Assembly: GCA_946480915.1 (NCBI GenBank)
Contig: CAMLLO010000071.1
Location: forward strand, 1 to 8,278
From: an uncultured Sphingobacteriaceae bacterium
Lineage (GTDB): Bacteria > Bacteroidota > Bacteroidia > Sphingobacteriales > Sphingobacteriaceae
DNA: 8,278 nt
Direction of reading: 5' to 3'
Part shown: positions 1 to 7,474 of the stretch, piece by piece
Position numbering within the stretch: position 1 is the first letter of the stretch
How the letters are laid out: each line of letters begins with the position of its first letter
Position numbers and translations under genes: made by a program
Notes under the pieces: model-generated
What the model was told of the DNA's origin: nothing
What the model saw: only the letters and a program-made list of their open reading frames with translations
The model's database searches: none

Positions 1-65
1 AATGACGGTGCTCTAAGAACGACGAAACTGGTTCTGCAACAACGCTACTCATCCAACAACCCGCC
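1..65. repeat. Right end of a further repeat copy plus linker (partial)
   Basis: The first seven bases, AATGACG, equal the right terminus of the 94-bp palindromic repeat seen in full at 66-159, so the window probably opens at the end of another copy. The bases that follow, up to the CGTCATT at 66, are a linker with no open frame of note. Part of it (about 16-40) loosely resembles the linker units at 7311-7371 and 7421-7474, but I cannot align it convincingly. Seven bases is thin evidence; sequence to the left of the window would decide it. Confidence 0.4.
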
Positions 66-159
66 CGTCATTCTCGCGCAGACGGAATCTTAATGCAGTG
101 CTCATTCCTCTTTTTGCTGGGATAGCGCATTACGATTGCCGATCAGGTCGGCAATGACG
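66..159. repeat. Palindromic intergenic repeat, copy A
   Basis: A 94-bp element with terminal inverted repeats CGTCATT (66-72) and AATGACG (153-159). The left arm holds a decayed hairpin at 70-88 around a GCAG loop. The right arm holds a perfect one at 135-155, with stem arms ATTGCCGA and TCGGCAAT around a 5-base loop. An inner pair TAATGC (91-96) and GCATTA (127-132) encloses a pyrimidine-rich centre. The element matches copies at 7472-7565 and 8089-8184 in order and length. It carries no gene and resembles a MITE or a BIME-like pair of REP sequences; which of these is not decidable here. Confidence 0.85.
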
Positions 160-302
160 ACGCTCCAGGAATGACGGATGTCGTTCAAATGACACCTCTC
201 CGCGCATCTATCATATAAATTTTCTTTTACAAGAGTATTGAGCTCGCATACAGGTGTCTTACTTATATAAACCAATTATAAAGAGCTAACCAGAGTCGCA
301 TT
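160..302 (+). other. Leader region of the sigma factor gene
   Basis: The first part (168-188) is related to linker boxes at 7394-7414 and 8193-8213, with about 15 of 21 bases shared with the latter, so repeat-family DNA extends to about 190. The rest is AT-rich and should contain the promoter for the sigma gene. A TTG at 238-240 followed after 19 bases by TACTTATA (260-267) is only a weak match to the Bacteroidota housekeeping promoter pattern (TTTG, 19-21 bases, TAnnTTTG). I do not call it as a promoter. No clear ribosome binding site precedes the ATG at 303, which is normal in this phylum. Confidence 0.5.
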
Positions 303-881
303 ATGCAGAAGCGTGTCGACAGCCAATTAATTAAGCGCCTGAAAAATGGAGACGAGTCCGCGTTTAACGAGGTGTATTATCTTTTTAGTGAAAAGATATA
401 TCAAACCGCTTATCGCTTTCTTGGAGATGAGGACCGATGTGAAGATGTTGTGCAGGAAACATTTATCAGTTTGTGGACAAGTAAAGAAAAGTTGGATGTA
501 TCCGGCGATCTGTGGCTTTATATATATGTAATCGCAAAAAGAAAATCCTTAGATATTCTGAGAGATGTAAAAAAGTCTTTTATTCTTAGTGAGAAATTAA
601 TGATTTCAATGGAAGAATTAAGAAACCATACAGAGGACAGGATTTTAGGAGACGAGCTTCAGCGAATCACAAATGAAATTCTGGATCAATTACCCCGACA
701 ACAGCAAACAGTATTTCAATTAAGCAGAGTGGGTGGCCTTTCTCACCAAGAAATTGCCCAGAAACTAAGCATTTCTAAAAATACAGTAAAAAACCATACT
801 GCTCAGGCCTTGAAAACTCTCAGGCTTAAAATTCAAGATTATACTTCGGTAATTATTTTCCTGCTTTTTTTTATAAAATAA
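303..881 (+). CDS. ECF RNA polymerase sigma factor, FecI-like (sigma-70 family)
   Basis: A 192-residue extracytoplasmic-function sigma factor that should direct RNA polymerase to the promoter of its target, probably the susCD pair downstream. Region 2 spans about residues 21-88, with the core-binding and -10 recognition segment around DRCEDVVQETFISLW (44-58) and the helix ending KSLDILR (81-87). Region 4 spans about 121-174 and has the helix-turn-helix LSHQEIAQKLSISKNTVKNH (146-165). No region 3 is present, as expected for ECF factors. The length is normal for Bacteroidota FecI-like proteins. The last 12 residues (TSVIIFLLFFIK) are strongly hydrophobic, a tail seen in many relatives. The start at 303 gives the usual short N-terminus before region 2. 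It is followed after 72 bases by its presumed anti-sigma gene, the standard pairing. Activity is presumably held in check by that protein. Confidence 0.93.
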   Translation: MQKRVDSQLIKRLKNGDESAFNEVYYLFSEKIYQTAYRFLGDEDRCEDVVQETFISLWTSKEKLDVSGDLWLYIYVIAKRKSLDILRDVKKSFILSEKLMISMEELRNHTEDRILGDELQRITNEILDQLPRQQQTVFQLSRVGGLSHQEIAQKLSISKNTVKNHTAQALKTLRLKIQDYTSVIIFLLFFIK

Positions 882-953
882 TTTCGAAGCGACTAGTACC
901 TCTGTCTTCCTTCTCCGTTCCTTGATTTTAAACACTTATAAAATTAACTTTTA

Positions 954-2150
954 ATGGACGTTAAAAGGCTTCATCAATTAATAGATTCGTACTATTCAAA
1001 TCAATTAAGCAGAAAGGAATGTGAAGAACTGTTGCATTATTTGAATATTCCTGGCGATCAGGAGATCACCGAAGAAGTTTTCGGAGACCATGTTAAACCT
1101 CAATTTGATAAAATAAGGTCTGAAAATCTTCTTATAAAGATTAAAGATGACCCACGATTTTCAGCACATAAAGTTAAGCCGGTTGCTACGCCTAATTTAT
1201 CTCAAAGGTTAAAATGGACCTTGATTGCTGCCTCGCTACTCATTTTTGTTTCTGTTAGTCTTTGGTTTTATTCACAATCACGTATGTTTTCAAATAATTT
1301 GGTTAAAACAGAGAAAGCACATGGAAATTTTCATGTAAGTAATAGCGTTATGCCTGGCGACAGCCGGGCGACACTTACGCTATCATCGGGCAAAGTTTAT
1401 AAACTCAATAATCTTGATACTGGTATACTTGCGTATGCCAGCAATACGCGGATCAGTAATTCAAAATATGGCATGCTGGTTTATCAGGTATCCTCAAGTC
1501 CAGCAGTTGCAGCCGCATCGTTTTCAACGGTAGCCACTCCCAGAGGCGGCGAATATAAAGTTTTGTTGCCCGACGGTACCCGCGTCTGGCTTAATTCTGC
1601 TTCGTCCATTCGATTCTCATCTACTTTTAAAGAAAAAATAAGACGGGTGCAATTAACAGGTGAGGCATATTTTGAAGTTGCAAAAAATAAACATTCGCCT
1701 TTTCACGTCGAGGCAAATGGTGTTGTTATCAAAGTGCTGGGCACTCATTTTAATGTATCCTGCTATCATAACGGAACTGTTAAAACATCTCTTGTTGAGG
1801 GATCTGTAATTGTTGAAGGACAAGACCAGAAAGCTATACGGTTAAAGCCTGGGCAGCAGGCTGTGGCAATTCAGCAAAAAGATATAAAGGTTTTTGAAAC
1901 AGATGTGGATAAAGCGATTGCCTGGAAAAACGGATTTTTTAAGTTTCAGGATGAGGATATCAGAAGCATTATGGAAGAGGTTGCACGCTGGTATGATATT
2001 GAGGTTGAATTTAAAGATAATGTAGGGCAGGAGAGATTTGGTGTAGTATTTTCCAAATCTAAAAGCCTCTCTGAGCTTCTGGCTAGTTTGGAAACAGTAG
2101 GAAGTGTTCGATTCAAAACCGAAGGAAGGAGGGTGACGGTGATGAAGTAA
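954..2150 (+). CDS. FecR-like anti-sigma factor, inner-membrane
   Basis: A 398-residue single-pass membrane protein, expected to bind the upstream sigma factor in the cytoplasm and to receive a signal in the periplasm. Residues 1-85 form the cytoplasmic part, with a short helical N-terminus (KRLHQLIDSYYSNQLSRKEC). One transmembrane helix lies at about 87-106 (WTLIAASLLIFVSVSLWFY). The periplasmic FecR domain runs from about 191 to 288, with the hallmark TPRGGEYKVLLPDGTRVWLN (195-214), then LTGEAYFEV (234-242), HVEANGVVIKVLGTHFNV (251-268) and the SLVEGSV strand. The C-terminal domain (about 327-396, GFFKFQDEDIRSIMEEVARW onward) matches the small DUF4974 domain usual in Bacteroidota FecR proteins, an STN-like fold. 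All expected parts are present and length is typical. The position between sigma and susC genes supports the role. The cognate partners are inferred from adjacency. Confidence 0.93.
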   Translation: MDVKRLHQLIDSYYSNQLSRKECEELLHYLNIPGDQEITEEVFGDHVKPQFDKIRSENLLIKIKDDPRFSAHKVKPVATPNLSQRLKWTLIAASLLIFVSVSLWFYSQSRMFSNNLVKTEKAHGNFHVSNSVMPGDSRATLTLSSGKVYKLNNLDTGILAYASNTRISNSKYGMLVYQVSSSPAVAAASFSTVATPRGGEYKVLLPDGTRVWLNSASSIRFSSTFKEKIRRVQLTGEAYFEVAKNKHSPFHVEANGVVIKVLGTHFNVSCYHNGTVKTSLVEGSVIVEGQDQKAIRLKPGQQAVAIQQKDIKVFETDVDKAIAWKNGFFKFQDEDIRSIMEEVARWYDIEVEFKDNVGQERFGVVFSKSKSLSELLASLETVGSVRFKTEGRRVTVMK

Positions 2151-2173
2151 ATGCTTTGCAGAAAACAAATGAA

Positions 2174-2222
2174 GTCAGGAGCGTTTGCTCCGCCCCTGAC
2201 GACAGGTAAAATACCGGGTCAG
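2174..2222 (+). promoter_or_regulatory. Two overlapping, mutually exclusive hairpins before susC
   Basis: In the 123-base gap between the anti-sigma and SusC genes, GTCAG (2174-2178), CTGAC (2196-2200) and GTCAG (2218-2222) occur in order, so the middle segment can pair with either neighbour. Hairpin 1 (2174-2200) has GTCAGG pairing with CCTGAC, plus an inner AGC/GCT stem with loop GTTT and a few unpaired bases on the right side. Hairpin 2 (2196-2222) has CTGAC pairing with GTCAG and an inner GGTA/TACC stem around AAA. Neither is followed by a T-run, so this is not a textbook terminator. It could be an attenuation-like or RNA-stability structure separating regulator from transporter expression. 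That the arms exist is seen; function is inferred. Confidence 0.4.
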
Positions 2223-2273
2223 ATTTAAGCCCCCAACATTACATAATCAGTATAACTTAAAACTAACATTCAA

Positions 2274-5200
2274 ATGTATAGAAAAAATATTGCACATTTC
2301 AAGGGCTTTGCTCTTGATACATTGCGAATTATGAAGCTAATAATAATTTTACTAACGATTTCACTAATGCAGGTTAGTGCAGCAGGTCTGGGGCAGACAG
2401 TTAGTCTTAAAGTGAATAAAATCACGTTCAGTGAGTTGGTTGTTAAATTAAAGCAGCAGACGAATTATGATTTCATTTATAGTTCAGAAGCTCTGGAGAA
2501 TGTCAATCAAATCTCGATAACCTGCCAGGGTAAACCATTGCCAGAGATTCTGGATGAGTGTTTTAAAGCTCATTCACTATCTTACACAATTAATGGCAAC
2601 ACGGTACTGATTTCAAAAAGCAAGGACCAAGAAAATTCTCAAAGCACACAACAAGTTGATGTGGCTGGTACGGTAACCGATCAGAAGGGCGAAGCATTGG
2701 TCGGAGTTACTGTCAAAGTAAAGGGAACTAACCAGGGGACATCAACAGATATAAATGGGCAGTTCAGGATAAATGTTACCAACGAAAATCCGGTACTGGT
2801 TTTTGATTATATAGGCTTTAAAACCAAAGAAGTACAGATAAGCGGGCAAAACTCAATAACTGTGGTTTTAGAAGCTGCTTCACAAAACCTGAATGAAGTT
2901 GTCGTAGTAGGATATGGCGTTCAGCGTAAGTCTGACTTAACAGGCTCTGTTACCAGCATTAAAGGTGCTGATTTAACTAAGATTGGCGGCAGTAACCCTG
3001 CCGAAGCATTACAAGGAAAAGCACCGGGTGTTCAAATTTCAAATCAGGGCGGCCCTGGTGCGGCCCCTTTGGTATTCATCCGGGGTTTAGGAACTAACGG
3101 AGATGCGAGCCCACTATACGTAGTTGATGGTATGATGGTAGCTAACATTGCCTTTTTAGCTCCCAGCGATATTGCCTCAATGGAGATACTTAAAGATGCT
3201 TCGGCAACTTCCATCTATGGTTCAAGAGGTGCAAATGGTGTAATACTTGTTACTACCAAAAAGGGGAAAAACGGTACGCCGGTTTTTAATTTCTCAGCAA
3301 GTCAGGGTTCTCAATTCTTAACCCGCAGACCGGATATAGCGAATGGCCAACAGTATGCCCAATTGGTTAATCTGTTTAAAACCAATGCTGGCTTAGCTCC
3401 GGTGTATACAGATTTAGCATCGATTGGCGAAGGCACCGACTGGTCAAAAGAATTGCTTCAAAACGGTATGTCGAGCGACTATCAATTGGCGGTTTCCGGA
3501 GGAAGCGAGAAAACAAATTATAATATCAGCGCTACATATCATCAGGAAGACGGAATAGTTAAGTTTTCGGACTTTAATCGCCTAACGCTTCGTGCTAATA
3601 GCGATTATCAATTGAATAAAAAACTTAAAATAGGCCATAACCTGTCTTTTGCTAAAAGTAATTTTAACGGAAGTGCGCAGTGGAATGGCGGTCGTGGGTT
3701 AAATTCTCTATATCGGATATCACCATTACTTTCTGTTTATAAGAATGATGGCTCTTACACTCCAGGACAAGACCCTGATATAATTAATCCATATGCTGCT
3801 TCTGAACTAAACAAAGACGTTCATACATCACCGCTTCAATTTGTGGGTAATGCCTATTTGAACTATGAACTTGTTAAAGGTTTGTCTTTCCGCAGCAGCT
3901 ATGGTACCGATTATGCGCTTAATCGTCTAAATACCTATGTGCCTGCATTCAATGTTTCAAGTCCGAACCAGATACAGGGAAGCAACTCTTTGCAATCCGG
4001 TTACGAAACCAGATATACCTGGCTGTGGGAAAATACGCTTACTTATGATAAGCAATTAGGAAGCGACCATCACATTAATTTGCTGGCTGGTTACACTGCT
4101 CAGAATTACAACTTTAATACGATGGATTTAACAGGTTCGGGCCTGTTAGCCACCGGCGAAGATAACAGATATCTTCAGGCACTGCCAACGTCTAGCTTGA
4201 GTTGGTCAAATGCAACGTTTCCATCAAGCGAGTCAATCCTTTCTTATCTGTTCAGAGCGAACTATAACTATAAAGAACGCTACCTTCTAACAGCTTCGGT
4301 TCGTGCGGATGGTTCTTCGAAATTTGCTGAGGGAAAGAAATGGGGCAACTTCCCATCTTTTGCTTTGGGCTGGAACGCATCGAATGAAAATTTCCTGAAA
4401 GACATCAATTGGATAAACAGTCTGAAGTTGAGAGGAAGCTGGGGACAAGTAGGAAGCAATAAAATAGCTAATTACCAAACGTACAGCACGCTTTACCAGG
4501 AAATGACGTATGCAGGCGTTTTTAACAAAGTATTTTATAATAATGCCACCATTATCGCAGCATCAAACCCTGATATTACCTGGGAGTTCTCAGAACAAAC
4601 GGATCTGGGTATAGAGTTTGCCACGTTGAACAGCCGGTTAAAGTTTGAAGTAGATTATTATAACAGGGATACGAAAAATTTGTTGCTTCAGCTTCCGATT
4701 CCTGGCGGCTCGTCTGGAATATCAATCCCTGCGTATTCAAACGTAGGAGCAGTTCGCAACAAAGGATATGAGTTTATGGCTAGCTGGGATGATAAAACAC
4801 ACGGTTTAAATTACGGTATCAAGCTTACAGGAAGTACCAATAAAAATGAAATACTTGATTTTAAGGGCTTAACGGTTTTTGGTTCTGATTTCATGGTGCC
4901 TTCAACACATATATCCAGGGCAGGAAGTTCTATCGGTAATTTCTATGGATACAGTGTAGACCGCATCGCCCAGAGCCAGGCTGAAATTGATCAGTTAAAC
5001 GCCAATGCTGTTGCTAAATCAGGTGTTGCCGGTAAACAGTTCTGGTCAGGACTTAAACCAGGAGATCTTATTTTTAAAGATCTGAACGGAGATGGTGTTA
5101 TTGATGTGAAAGATAAAACAGATATCGGCTCGCCTCATGCTAAATTCGTTGGAGGTGTTTCAGTAACTGCTGCTTTCAAAGGATTTGATTTTGCTGTGGA

Positions 5201-5627
5201 TATGATGGGCAGTTTCGGAGGTAAAATCAATAATTCGTCCCGCAATCAGTTTGTTACTTCGGGGCTCTCGAATCTGAATGTCGAGTGGCTGAACTCCTGG
5301 ACCCCAACAAATACCAATACTACTATTCCACGCTACGCCGTGAATACTTCTACAACTCAGCAATCAGACTTTACCTTAAGTGACGCAACTTATATTAAAG
5401 CCCGCTATATGGAGTTAGGTTATACCTTTAATAAGGGACTGCTAAGTCGTGTTAAAGTTTCAAATCTTCGTTTATACGTAAATACCACCAATCCTTTTTA
5501 TATCACCAAGTACAAAGGGTTTTCTCCGGAAGTTTCTAACTCTTACAGTGTTTCTACTATGGGAGATGATTTTAGAACTTATCCTGTTTCAGGAACGGTG
5601 AGAGCAGGTGTTAATGTGACTTTTTAA
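2274..5627 (+). CDS. SusC-like TonB-dependent outer-membrane transporter with STN signalling domain
   Basis: A 1117-residue transporter that imports a ligand, often a glycan or peptide, across the outer membrane using TonB energy. After a signal peptide (hydrophobic core about 22-35, cleavage near 38-41) comes an STN domain (about 44-115) of the kind that talks to FecR proteins. A carboxypeptidase-regulatory-like domain follows (about 128-199, VAGTVTDQKGEALVGVTVKV), then a TonB-box-like segment NEVVVVGYG (207-215). The plug domain (about 218-330) contains the SusC signature DASATSIYGSRGANGVILVT (308-327). The barrel fills the rest and ends in a terminal phenylalanine (VRAGVNVTF), as outer-membrane insertion requires. 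DLNGDGVID at 936-944 is the EF-hand-like stretch common in SusC barrels. The start at 2274 is preferred over Met20 because relatives with STN domains usually carry a similar charged lead before the hydrophobic core. It lies 18 bases before the susD-type gene. The substrate cannot be deduced. Confidence 0.95.
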   Translation: MYRKNIAHFKGFALDTLRIMKLIIILLTISLMQVSAAGLGQTVSLKVNKITFSELVVKLKQQTNYDFIYSSEALENVNQISITCQGKPLPEILDECFKAHSLSYTINGNTVLISKSKDQENSQSTQQVDVAGTVTDQKGEALVGVTVKVKGTNQGTSTDINGQFRINVTNENPVLVFDYIGFKTKEVQISGQNSITVVLEAASQNLNEVVVVGYGVQRKSDLTGSVTSIKGADLTKIGGSNPAEALQGKAPGVQISNQGGPGAAPLVFIRGLGTNGDASPLYVVDGMMVANIAFLAPSDIASMEILKDASATSIYGSRGANGVILVTTKKGKNGTPVFNFSASQGSQFLTRRPDIANGQQYAQLVNLFKTNAGLAPVYTDLASIGEGTDWSKELLQNGMSSDYQLAVSGGSEKTNYNISATYHQEDGIVKFSDFNRLTLRANSDYQLNKKLKIGHNLSFAKSNFNGSAQWNGGRGLNSLYRISPLLSVYKNDGSYTPGQDPDIINPYAASELNKDVHTSPLQFVGNAYLNYELVKGLSFRSSYGTDYALNRLNTYVPAFNVSSPNQIQGSNSLQSGYETRYTWLWENTLTYDKQLGSDHHINLLAGYTAQNYNFNTMDLTGSGLLATGEDNRYLQALPTSSLSWSNATFPSSESILSYLFRANYNYKERYLLTASVRADGSSKFAEGKKWGNFPSFALGWNASNENFLKDINWINSLKLRGSWGQVGSNKIANYQTYSTLYQEMTYAGVFNKVFYNNATIIAASNPDITWEFSEQTDLGIEFATLNSRLKFEVDYYNRDTKNLLLQLPIPGGSSGISIPAYSNVGAVRNKGYEFMASWDDKTHGLNYGIKLTGSTNKNEILDFKGLTVFGSDFMVPSTHISRAGSSIGNFYGYSVDRIAQSQAEIDQLNANAVAKSGVAGKQFWSGLKPGDLIFKDLNGDGVIDVKDKTDIGSPHAKFVGGVSVTAAFKGFDFAVDMMGSFGGKINNSSRNQFVTSGLSNLNVEWLNSWTPTNTNTTIPRYAVNTSTTQQSDFTLSDATYIKARYMELGYTFNKGLLSRVKVSNLRLYVNTTNPFYITKYKGFSPEVSNSYSVSTMGDDFRTYPVSGTVRAGVNVTF

Positions 5628-5645
5628 ATCATTTAATTAAAGACC

Positions 5646-7196
5646 ATGAAATTTTCAATAAAAATATATTTAGCGCTGATCATTATATGTTTAGCGTCAT
5701 GCAAGAAGGATTTTCTTGACAAGGAGCCACTGGGTGTTCTTTCAACTGCGAGTTTTTCGTCGGACTCTACCACACTTGGCCTGGCTGTAAACAGGCTGTA
5801 TGGTACACTTGCCTGGCGGGAATTCAGAATCGGTCAGCAACAGTGGTCTACACACGAAATGGCTGGAGATGATTTTGTAGTAGGAACAAATGCTGATTTT
5901 AACGTGTTTCAAAATTATACCTTTTTTGCCGACAACTATAATATTGAGCGCTACTGGGACAGAACCTATCAAAATATCCATTATGCGAATGTGGTAATAG
6001 ATCGCACCCCTGAAATGGCGGCACGAAGCTCGGCTGTATTATATGAGGCACAGGCAAAATTTTTCCGCGCATATTATAATTTCGACCTCACGAATGTTTT
6101 TGGAGATGCCCCCTTACGCGACCATGATCCGGATATTTCAGAGTACAACATCCCTAAAAGTTCGCACGCGGATATAATTAAACTGGTTATTTCTGATTTA
6201 AAATATGCCATCGACCATTTACCAACCAGAGCACAATGGGGTACCAAAGATTTAGGCCGTGTTACTAAAGGAACCGCACAGGGTTTGCTGGCTAAAGTTT
6301 ATTTATATGAGCGTGATTACGCCAATGCCAAAACCTATGCAGAAATGGTAATTAATGGCCCTGAATATAAATTGCTTCCCAGTTATCGTAGCGTATTTAG
6401 CCCCGATCAGCTGTATAGTGAAGAAAATATGTTGCCAGGAGGCTATATTTTCAATACTTCAGTTTCGGCCGGACGCTGGTTCGCCCCATATACACAATGG
6501 CAGGGCTTACCTTCAATAGGAGGTAATGCGGGTGTTTATCCCTCAGCAAATCTTGTAAGCGAATATGAAAGCGGAGATCCCCGGTATACAGCCAGTATAT
6601 TTACCAGAACGGATATTATCGAAGGTTACAATAACAATCAGCCGGTTACATTTCCTGCCGGTGTTAATTATACCAATAAAAAGATTATCTGGCCTTTTTC
6701 ATATTGGAATCAGGGTAATTTCAACTTTCAAAATGTTAATCCAATGTTTTTACGATTTGCAGATATTGTACTTATTGCTGCCGAGGCAAGCAATGAGCTG
6801 GGGAATACAGCTGACGCATTGAAGTACTTAGAGCAGATCCGCTATCGTGCCCGTGGAAATAAAACCTTTGCAGCGTCAGTTGCCGCCGGCGAAAATGGAG
6901 GAGCAGGAATACTTCCGCAAATTATAACCACAAATAAAACTGCCTTACGTCTGGCCATATGGCATGAACGCCGTGTCGAGCTTGCTATGGAATTTAATCG
7001 TTGGTTTGATTTAGTTCGCTATAATAATGTTGCTGCGGCAAATGGTAGTGACGGTACAGGTTATACTGAGTCTTTACTGAAAAATACCTACGGCAGAACA
7101 AACTTTAATTACGCAAAATTCAGCCATTTCCCTATTCCCGCAACACATATTACTTCTTCAAATGGAGTACTTGTGCAAAACGATGGGTGGAAATAG
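5646..7196 (+). CDS. SusD/RagB-like surface lipoprotein, ligand-binding partner of SusC
   Basis: A 516-residue lipoprotein that should cap the adjacent SusC barrel on the cell surface and hand ligand to it. The signal peptide ends in a lipobox LASC with the lipidated Cys19, followed by KKDFLDKEPLG, a classic SusD start. The N-terminal SusD domain includes AQAKFFRAYYNFDLTNVFGD (135-154) and a TPR-like segment GRVTKGTAQGLLAKVYLYER (204-223). The C-terminal RagB/SusD part includes FLRFADIVLIAAEASNELGN (368-387) and IWHERRVELAMEFNRWFDLV (438-457), ending HFPIPATHI then QNDGWK. Length is normal and the frame is intact. The gap of 18 bases from the SusC gene indicates co-transcription and an obligate pair. 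A strong terminator follows 20 bases after the stop, so this is the last gene of the unit. Confidence 0.95.
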   Translation: MKFSIKIYLALIIICLASCKKDFLDKEPLGVLSTASFSSDSTTLGLAVNRLYGTLAWREFRIGQQQWSTHEMAGDDFVVGTNADFNVFQNYTFFADNYNIERYWDRTYQNIHYANVVIDRTPEMAARSSAVLYEAQAKFFRAYYNFDLTNVFGDAPLRDHDPDISEYNIPKSSHADIIKLVISDLKYAIDHLPTRAQWGTKDLGRVTKGTAQGLLAKVYLYERDYANAKTYAEMVINGPEYKLLPSYRSVFSPDQLYSEENMLPGGYIFNTSVSAGRWFAPYTQWQGLPSIGGNAGVYPSANLVSEYESGDPRYTASIFTRTDIIEGYNNNQPVTFPAGVNYTNKKIIWPFSYWNQGNFNFQNVNPMFLRFADIVLIAAEASNELGNTADALKYLEQIRYRARGNKTFAASVAAGENGGAGILPQIITTNKTALRLAIWHERRVELAMEFNRWFDLVRYNNVAAANGSDGTGYTESLLKNTYGRTNFNYAKFSHFPIPATHITSSNGVLVQNDGWK

Positions 7197-7216
7197 AAGA
7201 TTACCGTTCTGATTAC

Positions 7217-7252
7217 AAAATGCTCTTTACGATTTCGTAGGGAGCATTTTTT
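7217..7252 (+). terminator. Intrinsic (Rho-independent) terminator after the SusD gene
   Basis: AAAATGCTC (7217-7225) pairs perfectly with GAGCATTTT (7242-7250). Inside, TT and GG can form two G-T wobble pairs, and TACG (7228-7231) pairs with CGTA (7236-7239) around the four-base loop ATTT. This gives a stem of about 15 pairs followed by a T-run (7247-7252). It begins 20 bases past the susD-type stop codon and closes the sigma/anti-sigma/susCD transcript. It marks the operon boundary and shows that no downstream enzyme gene belongs to this unit. Confidence 0.88.
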
Positions 7253-7275
7253 GTTAGTATGGCACAATACCAACC

Positions 7276-7308
7276 CGTCATTCCCGCGCCTGCGGCAATC
7301 TTAATAAG
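7276..7308. repeat. Palindromic repeat, copy B (left arm only)
   Basis: This begins CGTCATTCCCGCGC like the other copies and continues with a degraded right half of the hairpin and a decayed TTAAT segment. It then leaves the family consensus and enters the linker unit at 7311. The central and right parts of the element are missing here, so this is a truncated copy. It sits 23 bases downstream of the susD terminator T-run. Confidence 0.7.
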
Positions 7309-7310
7309 AT

Positions 7311-7371
7311 CGGAGTTTTTTAAACGATGGCACACTGAAACACGGCACTCGGTTCATTCACCCATCGCCGT
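7311..7371. repeat. Linker direct repeat, unit 1
   Basis: This 61-bp segment is an imperfect direct copy of 7421-7474. Three blocks align: a 17-base block starting CGGAGTT (16 of 17 identical), a 9-base block CACTGAAAC (identical), and a 24-base block starting CTCGGTTC and ending CATCGCCGT (23 of 24). They are separated by two small insertions or deletions. The two units start 110 bases apart. No frame of note crosses them. Confidence 0.85.
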
Positions 7372-7400
7372 GTCGGAAATCATGAGGAGGGTCGGGACGA
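7372..7400. repeat. Right-arm remnant of an internally deleted repeat copy
   Basis: This aligns base for base with 7552-7580, the right arm and flank of copy C, at 22 of 29 positions (GTCGGAAAT here, GTCGGCAAT there, followed by a shared GGAGGG). It directly follows a CCGT that would normally start a new element. The simplest reading is a copy reduced to its first few bases plus its right arm by an internal deletion of about 80 bases. Confidence 0.55.
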
Positions 7401-7414
7401 CGATCATCATTTAG
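7394..7414. repeat. Linker box shared between repeat arrays
   Basis: A 21-bp segment starting GGGACGACG and ending TTTAG matches 8193-8213 at 16 of 21 positions, and all five differences are transitions. A weaker relative lies at 168-188. It shows that the DNA between elements is part of the repeated unit. Confidence 0.6.
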
Positions 7415-7420
7415 TAAAGA

Positions 7421-7474
7421 CGGAGTTCTTTAAACGACACTGAAACCATACTCGGTTCGTTCACCCATCGCCGT
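7421..7474. repeat. Linker direct repeat, unit 2
   Basis: A 54-bp partner of 7311-7371, lacking TGGCA after the first block and with a shorter spacer (CATA) before the last block. It runs straight into copy C: its final CCGT overlaps the first bases of that element. The linker between copies D and E keeps only the two ends of this arrangement (a TTTAG box, then CACCCCATCACCGT), so it looks like a shortened version of the same linker. Confidence 0.85.

Noticed and set aside
238..267. Housekeeping promoter for the sigma factor gene (TTG, 19 bases, TACTTATA)
   Set aside because: Spacing fits but the -7 element matches TAnnTTTG poorly; not distinguishable from chance in AT-rich DNA.
1842..2168. 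A 108-codon minus-strand frame opposite the end of the anti-sigma gene
   Set aside because: It lies antisense to a conserved domain, has low-complexity composition and no recognisable motif; treated as a shadow.
2184..2214. Promoter for the SusC gene (TTTG, 19 bases, TAAAATAC)
   Set aside because: Only the upstream TTTG and the TA of the -7 element fit, and the true promoter may instead be read by the ECF sigma factor, whose site I do not know.
2331..2333. Alternative SusC start at Met20
   Set aside because: It would leave a usable signal peptide, but related STN-containing SusC proteins carry a similar charged lead before the hydrophobic core, so 2274 is kept.
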